A DNA stretch of 18,634 bases from JAYODZ01 sp965660195 (GTDB taxonomy: Bacteria; Pseudomonadota; Alphaproteobacteria; RS24): the NCBI GenBank assembly GCA_965660195.1, contig CBFHZM010000030.1:1-18634 (forward strand). The letters run 5' to 3'. Position numbers and translations under genes: made by a program. Of the stretch, positions 7,441 through 13,860 are shown in pieces (within the stretch, counting starts at the first letter, position 1; each line of letters opens with the position of its first letter). The notes below the pieces were generated by a model that saw only the letters and a list, made by a program, of their open reading frames with translations, did not search any database and was not told where the DNA came from.

Positions 7441-8925
7441 ATGGTGATGGAAGTCAAAGCAAATATTGATCGGGAAACAGTATCGCAGGTCGAGACACTT
7501 GCGGGACAAAATTACAAATATGGCTTTGTCAGTGACATCGATGCTGATCGCGCGCCTCCCGGCCTTAATCCCGACATCATTGCCTTCATTTCAGCAAAGA
7601 AAAACGAACCCGATTGGTTGCTAGAATGGCGTCTCGATGCTTATGAGCGGTGGTTAACCATGTCCGAGCCAGAATGGGCGCACGTCGACTACCCAAAAAT
7701 TGACTATCAGGCTCTGAGTTATTATGCAGCGCCCAAGAGTATGGCAGATGGGCCGAAAAGCCTCGATGAGGTCGACCCCGAGCTGCTGCGGACCTATGAA
7801 AAATTGGGCATTCCCTTGCAGGAGCAAGAGGTGCTCGCGGGTGTGCGGAAGGTCGCTGTCGACGCTGTCTTTGATAGTGTTTCCGTCGGCACAACATTTC
7901 GTGAGGAATTGGCCAAGGTCGGCGTGATTTTCTGCTCCTTTTCGGAGGCGGTGAAGGAGCATCCAGATTTGGTGCGAAAGTACCTCGGGACCGTCGTTCC
8001 AAAATCAGACAATTATTTTGCGGCCTTGAATTCGGCTGTGTTTTCGGATGGTTCGTTTGTCTATATCCCACCTGGCGTGCGGTGCCCGATGGAATTATCG
8101 ACCTATTTTCGGATCAATGAAGCCAATACAGGGCAATTTGAACGCACCCTCGTGATTGCCGACCGCGGCTCTTATGTAAGTTATCTTGAAGGTTGTACGG
8201 CGCCGATGCGCGATGAAAACCAGCTGCACGCCGCTGTTGTTGAGCTGGTTGCCCTAGAGGATGCCGAGATAAAATACTCGACCGTGCAAAATTGGTATCC
8301 TGGCGATAGTGAGGGCAAGGGCGGTATTTATAACTTCGTGACCAAGCGTGGCGACTGCCGCGAGGCGCGGTCGCATATTTCGTGGACGCAAGTTGAGACA
8401 GGCTCAGCGGTAACATGGAAATATCCGTCGTGTATCTTGCGCGGCGATGACAGCCAGGGCGAGTTCTACTCGATCGCTATTTCCAATAATTTGCAGCAAG
8501 TTGATAGCGGCACGAAGATGATACATCTCGGCAAAAACACCTCCAGCCGGATTGTTTCGAAAGGGATCTCGGCCGGTCGTTCGTCGAATGTCTATCGCGG
8601 TCAGGTTTCGGTGCATCCCAAGGCGGATAATGCCCGCAATTTCACACAATGCGATAGTCTGCTGATCGGTGATAAATCTGCGGCGCATACGGTGCCCTAT
8701 GTGGAATCGCGCAATCCGACGGCGATGTTGGAGCATGAAGCAACAACCTCCAAGATTAATGAGGATCAGCTATTTTATTGCCGCCAGCGCGGGCTCGATG
8801 CGGAAGAAGCGGTGGCGCTGATTGTCAATGGTTTCTGCCGCGATGTGTTGCAAAATTTACCAATGGAATTCGCTGTTGAAGCGCAAAAATTGGTCGGTAT
8901 CTCTCTAGAAGGAAGCGTAGGATGA
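7441..8925 (+). CDS. sufB: Fe-S cluster assembly scaffold protein SufB
   Basis: Central scaffold subunit of the SufBCD complex, where the nascent Fe-S cluster forms. The predicted protein has 494 residues (E. coli SufB has 495). The C-terminal beta-helix core is strongly conserved: FVYIPPGVRCPMELSTYF, a QNWYPGD stretch, and NARNFTQCDSLLIG carrying Cys404, equivalent to the essential E. coli Cys405. Glu433 in the LEHEATTS segment corresponds to E. coli Glu434, which is proposed to act in sulfur or cluster handling. It ends with EAQKLVGISLEGSVG, the classic SufB tail. The frame runs upstream into the desulfurase gene. I chose the ATG at 7441 because GGAG at 7432-7435 lies five bases before it. 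ATG 7447 is a possible alternative. The stop overlaps the sufC start as ATGA. Confidence 0.98.
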   Translation: MVMEVKANIDRETVSQVETLAGQNYKYGFVSDIDADRAPPGLNPDIIAFISAKKNEPDWLLEWRLDAYERWLTMSEPEWAHVDYPKIDYQALSYYAAPKSMADGPKSLDEVDPELLRTYEKLGIPLQEQEVLAGVRKVAVDAVFDSVSVGTTFREELAKVGVIFCSFSEAVKEHPDLVRKYLGTVVPKSDNYFAALNSAVFSDGSFVYIPPGVRCPMELSTYFRINEANTGQFERTLVIADRGSYVSYLEGCTAPMRDENQLHAAVVELVALEDAEIKYSTVQNWYPGDSEGKGGIYNFVTKRGDCREARSHISWTQVETGSAVTWKYPSCILRGDDSQGEFYSIAISNNLQQVDSGTKMIHLGKNTSSRIVSKGISAGRSSNVYRGQVSVHPKADNARNFTQCDSLLIGDKSAAHTVPYVESRNPTAMLEHEATTSKINEDQLFYCRQRGLDAEEAVALIVNGFCRDVLQNLPMEFAVEAQKLVGISLEGSVG

Positions 8926-9683
8926 CAGCCTTGTTGGATATTAAAAATCTGCATGCCCGGATCGGCGATAAGGAAATATTGCGGGGTCTTTCGCTGACCA
9001 TCAATCCTGGTGAGGTACACGCCATTATGGGCCCGAACGGGTCTGGCAAGTCGACGCTGTCCTACATTCTCGCAGGTCGCGATGGCTATGAAATCACGCA
9101 AGGGCAAGTGCTCTTCCATGGCGTTGATTTATTGGAAAAGACGCCAGAGGAGCGCGCTTGTTTGGGAATGTTTTTGGCCTTTCAATATCCTCTTGAAATT
9201 GCCGGCGTCACCAATATGACGTTTTTGAAAACGGCGCTGAATGCCCTGCGGCGCGGGCGTGGCGAAGACGAAATGGATGCAGCGAGTTTTTTGCGGTTGG
9301 TGCGTCAGAAGTCATCCGAATTAGGTATGGCCGACGATATGTTGAAGCGGCAGCTCAATGTTGGTTTCTCGGGCGGTGAGAAGAAGCGTAATGAGGTTTT
9401 GCAAATGTCGCTTTTGATGCCGACTTTGGCCGTGCTCGATGAAACCGATAGTGGTCTTGATATTGATGCCCTGCGAACCGTATCGGAAGGGGTGAACCGT
9501 CTGCGTGATCCAGCGCGCTCGTTTCTGGTGATCACGCATTACCAAAGATTGCTCGATTATATTACGCCCGATCATATTCATGTTATGGCGCGCGGTAAAA
9601 TTCTCGCTTCGGGAGGGCCTGAATTGGCTCTGAAACTCGAGGCGGAAGGCTATGCAAGTTACAATGAGCCGGCCCATGCCTAA
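8922..9683 (+). CDS. sufC: SUF complex ATPase SufC
   Basis: Soluble ABC-type ATPase of 253 residues that powers the conformational change of the SufBCD scaffold. It has no membrane segment, in contrast to transporter ATPases. Walker A is GPNGSGKST at residues 37-45. The Q-loop lies in FLAFQYPLEIAGV. The signature appears as FSGGEKKR, the SufC-specific form. Walker B with the D-loop is LAVLDETDSGLDIDAL, and the switch histidine is in VITHYQR. The start overlaps the sufB stop by four bases (ATGA), and a purine-rich GAAGGAAG lies upstream. This implies coupled translation and near-stoichiometric production with SufB. Confidence 0.98.
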   Translation: MTALLDIKNLHARIGDKEILRGLSLTINPGEVHAIMGPNGSGKSTLSYILAGRDGYEITQGQVLFHGVDLLEKTPEERACLGMFLAFQYPLEIAGVTNMTFLKTALNALRRGRGEDEMDAASFLRLVRQKSSELGMADDMLKRQLNVGFSGGEKKRNEVLQMSLLMPTLAVLDETDSGLDIDALRTVSEGVNRLRDPARSFLVITHYQRLLDYITPDHIHVMARGKILASGGPELALKLEAEGYASYNEPAHA

Positions 9684-10896
9684 TCCAGACTCTTTCGCTG
9701 CACAAATTCGCAATCTCGACCAGACCTGCTTGCCAGCGGTGCCGGCTTTGGACGATTTACGTAAGAATTTGTGGCAACGCGCGCTAGACCTTGGCTTGCC
9801 GACGCGGCGTATTGAGGCGTGGCACTATACGGATCTTGCGCGTTTGTTGGATCGTCCCTCCGCCAAGCAACCCGGTCTTGATGTGGTGGGGCCGTTGCCG
9901 GACATGCCACAAATAAAATTCAGTGATGGCGCAATCGAGCTCAAAGATGCATCGGACTTGAATCTACGGCCAATATTGGAATCTCCCGCATTAATTTGTG
10001 ATATTGCTGGTCATGATGCGGCTGAGGCGATGCTGGCCTTCAATTTGGCACTTTTAGCGGGTGGTGCTTATTTAACGGTTGAGGAGGGGGCGCAACAAGA
10101 GTTGTGCGTTGTCTATGAAGGAGACGGAGTACAACATTTGCGGCATGCAATACATGTTGAAGCCGGCGCCACGCTCACCTTGCTTGAGATATATCGTGGC
10201 GGTGGCTACGGCAATGTTGTCTCGGATATCACCATCGATGCGGGTGGGGTCGTTAATCATATAAAGCTACATACCAGCGGTGCGGCAATTACTCTTACGC
10301 GCGCCACGCTCGGCGCGTCCGCGCGTTATGTCGCGCACCACGTCATTGCCGGTGAGCAAGTGGCGCGGCATGAAAGCCGGATCAATCTCGACGATGCGGC
10401 AGCGCATGCGAGCCTGTCTGGGGCTTTGTTGGCGCGGGCGGGCGCGCATCAGGACGTAACCTCCGTGATTTCGCATAATAGGGCGGACACATCGAGCGAA
10501 ACACAAATTCGGTCGCTGGTGGACGCCACAGCGCGGGCCGTGTTTCAGGGCAAGGTTGTGGTCGCGCGGGACGCGCAGCGTGTTGATGCGCAACAACAAA
10601 GCCGCGCTCTTTTGCTCGCTGAAAATGCGGAAATGAATGTCAAGCCAGAGCTTGAAATCTATGCCGATGATGTCGCGTGCGCTCATGGTTCAACGGTTGG
10701 TGCACTTGATAAAGATGCGCTATTTTTCTTGCGCAGTCGTGGCATTCCAGAGGCTGTGGCGCGGCAAATGCTCGTGCGTGGCTTCTTATCCGACGTCACT
10801 GAGACGCTTCCAGAAGGTCAAGTGGCGGATTTTATTGCGGCACATCTCGACGCTAATTTGGAATTGATTTTGAACAATCAAAAAAGGAGCGCGTGA
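9676..10896 (+). CDS. sufD: Fe-S cluster assembly protein SufD
   Basis: Partner of SufB in the SufBC2D scaffold. The predicted protein has 406 residues. The N-terminal helical region contains LGLPTRRIEAWHYTDL, a hallmark of SufD. The C-terminal beta-helix region includes YADDVACAHGSTVG, where Cys335 and His337 correspond to E. coli SufD Cys358 and His360, residues proposed at the SufB-SufD cluster-forming interface. The C-terminus LFFLRSRGIPEAVARQMLVRGF is also typical. The start is uncertain among in-frame ATGs at 9652, 9664 and 9676. GGAAGG at 9644-9649 is too close to the first and too far from the second. I chose 9676, which overlaps the end of sufC by eight bases. The middle of the protein is less conserved, as is normal for SufD. 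Confidence 0.95.
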   Translation: MPNPDSFAAQIRNLDQTCLPAVPALDDLRKNLWQRALDLGLPTRRIEAWHYTDLARLLDRPSAKQPGLDVVGPLPDMPQIKFSDGAIELKDASDLNLRPILESPALICDIAGHDAAEAMLAFNLALLAGGAYLTVEEGAQQELCVVYEGDGVQHLRHAIHVEAGATLTLLEIYRGGGYGNVVSDITIDAGGVVNHIKLHTSGAAITLTRATLGASARYVAHHVIAGEQVARHESRINLDDAAAHASLSGALLARAGAHQDVTSVISHNRADTSSETQIRSLVDATARAVFQGKVVVARDAQRVDAQQQSRALLLAENAEMNVKPELEIYADDVACAHGSTVGALDKDALFFLRSRGIPEAVARQMLVRGFLSDVTETLPEGQVADFIAAHLDANLELILNNQKRSA

Positions 10897-10897
10897 C

Positions 10898-12142
10898 ATG
10901 ACAGTTATGGGTCGCGTTTTTACACCGCTTGAGATTGATCAAATTCGCAAGGATTTCCCAATTTTACAGGAAGCGCCTTACGGTAAGCCTCTGGTTTATC
11001 TCGATAATGCCGCATCGGCGCAAAAGCCCCGCCAAGTGATTGATTGCATGGTCGATGTCTTAGAACACGGCTACGCGAATGTGCATCGTGGCTTGCATTA
11101 TCTCTCAAATAAAGCGACCGATCGGTTTGAGGCGGCCCGTGACCAAGTTACGGCGTTCCTCAATGCTGAGAGCAACCAGACGATCATCTTTACGGCTGGG
11201 GCCACCGATGCGATCAACATGGTGGCCAGTAGCTATCTCGCACCTCGCATTAAAGCCGGTGATGAAATTATTCTCAGTGTGCTCGAGCATCACGCGAATA
11301 TCGTGCCGTGGCACTTCTTGCGTGAGCGTTATGGTGCGGTGTTGAAATGGGTGCCGTTGAATGAAACAGGCGGCTTTGACCTTGAAGCCTATCAAGCCGC
11401 TTTTAGTGATCGTACCGTCTTTGTAGCCTTAAGCCATATGTCGAATGTGTTGGGCTATGAAATGCCAGTGGCGGAGATTGTGAACTGTGCCCATGCGCAT
11501 GATGTACCAATTCTGCTCGATGGGTGTCAGGGAGCGGTCCATCTCTCGCCGGATATGCAAAAACTCGGTTGTGACTTTTATGTTATGTCAGGGCATAAGC
11601 TTTATGGCCCGACGGGAGTTGGTGTGCTTTACGGTAAGCCCGAGCGCCTTGCCGATATGCGTCCCTATCGCGGTGGTGGGGAGATGATCGAAGAGGTGCA
11701 TGAAGATCGTGTGAGCTATGCGGGGCTACCGCATCGGCTGGAGGCTGGCACACCTGCTATTATCGAGACGATTGCGCTTGGAGCGGCGCTTGACTATCTA
11801 TCTCGCTTCGATCCAGCGTCTGTTGCAGCGCATGAAAATGCCCTCGGCGCGCGGGCGCGCGACGCCTTACTGCAAATCCCAAAGGTCAAACTTATGGGGC
11901 CATTGGAGTATCCAAGCCCGATCGTGTCCTTCACGGTCGAGGGGGCGCATGCACATGATATTTCGGCTTTACTCGATCGCTATGGGGTCGCGGTGCGGGC
12001 TGGTCATCACTGCGCGCAACCGTTGATGCGGCGCCTTGGGGTCAATGCGACCGCACGCGCCTCATTCGCAATTTATAATACTGAGGACGAGGTTGATGTT
12101 TTTGCCCAGTCGCTGGCCAAGGCCATCCAGTTTTTTGACTAG
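10898..12142 (+). CDS. sufS: Cysteine desulfurase SufS (class II)
   Basis: PLP-dependent cysteine desulfurase of 414 residues that supplies persulfide sulfur to SufB. The N-terminal VYLDNAASAQKP and NVHRGLHYLSNKAT are classic for SufS. The PLP lysine is Lys234 in SGHKLYGPTG, and the catalytic cysteine is Cys372 in RAGHHCAQP, inside the short class II loop. Class II enzymes normally need SufE or SufU to accept the persulfide, but neither gene is in this window. The ATG at 10898 follows the sufD stop by one base and is preceded by a strong AAGGAG about eight bases upstream. The next gene, sufT, starts 33 bp after the stop. Confidence 0.98.
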   Translation: MTVMGRVFTPLEIDQIRKDFPILQEAPYGKPLVYLDNAASAQKPRQVIDCMVDVLEHGYANVHRGLHYLSNKATDRFEAARDQVTAFLNAESNQTIIFTAGATDAINMVASSYLAPRIKAGDEIILSVLEHHANIVPWHFLRERYGAVLKWVPLNETGGFDLEAYQAAFSDRTVFVALSHMSNVLGYEMPVAEIVNCAHAHDVPILLDGCQGAVHLSPDMQKLGCDFYVMSGHKLYGPTGVGVLYGKPERLADMRPYRGGGEMIEEVHEDRVSYAGLPHRLEAGTPAIIETIALGAALDYLSRFDPASVAAHENALGARARDALLQIPKVKLMGPLEYPSPIVSFTVEGAHAHDISALLDRYGVAVRAGHHCAQPLMRRLGVNATARASFAIYNTEDEVDVFAQSLAKAIQFFD

Positions 12143-12175
12143 CCGCCATGAAACAGACAAGATAAAGAGACTGTC

Positions 12176-12547
12176 ATGAGTAATGAAGAAGCGATAAACG
12201 AGCAGGTTGAAGCCGAAGCCCCGGTTGCGGTGTCACCAGAGTTGGATGCACTGACTGATGATTTGATCGGAGCGCTAAAAAGTGTTTACGACCCCGAAAT
12301 CCCCGTCGATGTTTACGAGTTGGGGTTAATTTATCGTGTCGATGTGTCAGATGATCGAGATGTTACGATCGATATGACGCTCACCGCGCCGGGTTGCCCG
12401 GTGGCTGAGCATATGCCCAAATGGGTTGAGGATGCAGTCCGCTCGGTCGAAGGGGTGATGGATGTGAGGGTCAATATGGTGTTTGACCCACCTTGGGACC
12501 CAAGCCGTATGTCGGACGAAGCACGAGTTGCTTTGAATATGTTTTGA
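12176..12547 (+). CDS. sufT: SUF system maturation protein SufT (MIP18/DUF59 family)
   Basis: A 123-residue protein with one MIP18/DUF59 domain after an acidic N-terminus of about 20 residues. Diagnostic segments are DPEIPVDVYELGLIY (39-53), the LTAPGCP motif with the conserved Cys74, and the C-terminal PPWDPSRMSDEARVALNMF. SufT-like proteins assist late maturation of Fe-S enzymes and are frequently encoded in suf operons. The exact biochemical step is not settled. AAAGAGA lies just upstream of the ATG. The gene follows sufS by 33 bp and precedes the A-type carrier by 50 bp, so these are the loosest junctions in the operon. Confidence 0.95.
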   Translation: MSNEEAINEQVEAEAPVAVSPELDALTDDLIGALKSVYDPEIPVDVYELGLIYRVDVSDDRDVTIDMTLTAPGCPVAEHMPKWVEDAVRSVEGVMDVRVNMVFDPPWDPSRMSDEARVALNMF

Positions 12548-12563
12548 GTTGGTAATTGCAGTT

Positions 12564-12590
12564 TTGACAAACATCAGTTCGTGTTAGGAT
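12564..12590 (+). promoter_or_regulatory. Possible internal promoter before the A-type carrier gene
   Basis: TTGACA at 12564-12569 is a perfect -35 hexamer. TAGGAT at 12585-12590 is a moderate -10 hexamer, and the spacer is short at 15 bases. Transcription would begin almost at the start codon. The AGGA inside the -10 candidate also serves as a good ribosome binding site for the gene, so that resemblance may be coincidental. Confidence 0.3.
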
Positions 12591-12597
12591 TGAAAAT

Positions 12598-12951
12598 ATG
12601 AAGAAGGCTATCACCATCACCGACCGCGCTGCTGAGCGCCTGCAAGCTATCATGGCCTCACTCGAGGAGCCTGTGCAGGGGTTGCGCTTGGGAGTTAAAA
12701 ATGGCGGGTGCGCGGGCATGGAATATACCATGGATTACGCCGCCGAAGCTTCGCCGCTCGACGAGCGGATCGAGGATAAAGGTGTGACCATTTTTATTGA
12801 GCCGAAAGCTCTAATGTTTCTGCTGGGAACCGAAATGGATTATGAAGCGAGTAAAATGTCGTCGGGTTTTATTTTTAATAATCCAAACCAAACGGACGCT
12901 TGCGGTTGCGGCGAGAGCGTCACTTTGGTGCCGGCTAAAATTAGTTCATAG
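12598..12951 (+). CDS. sufA: A-type Fe-S carrier protein (SufA/IscA family)
   Basis: A 117-residue A-type carrier that holds and delivers Fe-S clusters from the SUF scaffold to target proteins. The three conserved cysteine ligands are present: Cys38 in KNGGCAGMEY, and Cys102 and Cys104 in ACGCGES. SGFIFNNPNQ just before the CGC pair is also characteristic. The start ATG at 12598 has AGGA eight bases upstream. The sequence alone does not separate SufA from IscA or ErpA. I use sufA because of its place at the end of the suf operon. The 50-bp gap before it contains a possible internal promoter, so it may be made partly independently of sufBCDS. Confidence 0.93.
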   Translation: MKKAITITDRAAERLQAIMASLEEPVQGLRLGVKNGGCAGMEYTMDYAAEASPLDERIEDKGVTIFIEPKALMFLLGTEMDYEASKMSSGFIFNNPNQTDACGCGESVTLVPAKISS

Positions 12952-12963
12952 TCACGGTGAGGG

Positions 12964-12981
12964 CGCGTTCATCTGAACGCG
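12964..12981. repeat. Perfect hairpin between sufA and tesB, no T-tract
   Basis: CGCGTTCA (12964-12971), two bases, then TGAACGCG (12974-12981). As RNA this gives at least seven paired bases closed by a four-base loop. No run of T follows on either strand, so it is not a standard intrinsic terminator. It ends 15 bp before the tesB start codon. Confidence 0.7.
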
Positions 12982-12996
12982 GCATTGGGAAAGCTG

Positions 12997-13857
12997 ATGA
13001 GTGAAGAAACACTGAAGCAATTGCTCGATATGCTCAATTTAGAGCGTCTCGAGGTTAATCTTTTCCGTGGCGCCAGTCCGGACGAGGATCGCCAGCGCGT
13101 CTTTGGAGGGCAGGTGTTGGGGCAGGCTTTAAGGGCGGCGACGCATACGGTCGAAGATATGGTCTGTCATAGTTTCCATTCTTATTTTCTGCGCGCCGGC
13201 GATCCTACTTGTCCGATTATTTACGAGGTTGATCACGCGCGCGACGGCAAGAGCTTTTCAAGCCGCCGCGTTATCGCCATACAACATGGCAAACAGATTT
13301 TTAACTTAGCAGCGAGTTTTCAGCGCCCCGAAAAAGGCCTCATGCACCAGATGTCAATGCCCGAGGCGCCGCCGCCCGAGGACCTGGAGTCCGATTTGTC
13401 GATCCGCGAGCGTTATGTTGATCGTTTACCTGAAGCGTTTCGCGCCCGTTTTCTTCGCAAGCGGCCTTACGAGATGCGGCCCGTAACACCCAGCAATATG
13501 TTTGAACCAAAGGTACAAGCGCCAGCGCAAATGGTCTGGTTCCGCGCTACCGAGCCGATGCCCGATGATATCGATATTAACCAAGCGTTATTGGCTTATA
13601 TTTCCGACACGACCTTGCTCGATACCTGCTTGCGGGCGCATGGCTTGAGTTTTTTAAATCCGAAACTGCAGTCGGCAAGTCTTGACCACGCCATGTGGTT
13701 CTTCCATCCCTTTAAGGTCGATGAATGGATCTTGTATGTGCAAGACTCGCCCGCCAGTGCGGGTGGGCGCGGCATGAATTTCGGCCACTTTTTTACCCGC
13801 GATGGCAAGCTAATTTGCTCAGCCGCCCAAGAGGGCCTTATTCGCTTGCACGATTAG
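12997..13857 (+). CDS. tesB: Acyl-CoA thioesterase II
   Basis: Double-hotdog acyl-CoA thioesterase of 286 residues that hydrolyses acyl-CoA to free acid and CoA. The N-terminal hotdog contains VFGGQVLGQALRAA, and the C-terminal hotdog contains LDHAMWFFHPF. The active-site residues fall at the E. coli TesB positions: Asp204 in ISDTT, Gln278 in AAQEG, and Ser228 where E. coli has Thr228, a conservative change. The ATG at 12997 follows GGGAAAG. The upstream in-frame TTG at 12985 would add four residues. No AT-rich promoter is visible in the 45 bp after sufA, so tesB may be transcribed from the suf operon through the hairpin at 12964-12981. Its stop is 3 bp from the stop of the convergent scpA. 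Confidence 0.96.
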   Translation: MSEETLKQLLDMLNLERLEVNLFRGASPDEDRQRVFGGQVLGQALRAATHTVEDMVCHSFHSYFLRAGDPTCPIIYEVDHARDGKSFSSRRVIAIQHGKQIFNLAASFQRPEKGLMHQMSMPEAPPPEDLESDLSIRERYVDRLPEAFRARFLRKRPYEMRPVTPSNMFEPKVQAPAQMVWFRATEPMPDDIDINQALLAYISDTTLLDTCLRAHGLSFLNPKLQSASLDHAMWFFHPFKVDEWILYVQDSPASAGGRGMNFGHFFTRDGKLICSAAQEGLIRLHD

Positions 13858-13860
13858 GTG

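Noticed and set aside
7586..8071. 161-codon open frame antisense to sufB
   Set aside because: The translation is Arg/Pro/His-rich with no recognisable domain, and it lies opposite a highly conserved gene. It is a codon-bias shadow.
12148..12165. Five-codon ORF (ATG to TAA) between sufS and sufT as a leader peptide
   Set aside because: It is too short to distinguish from chance, and no hairpin or attenuator follows it.
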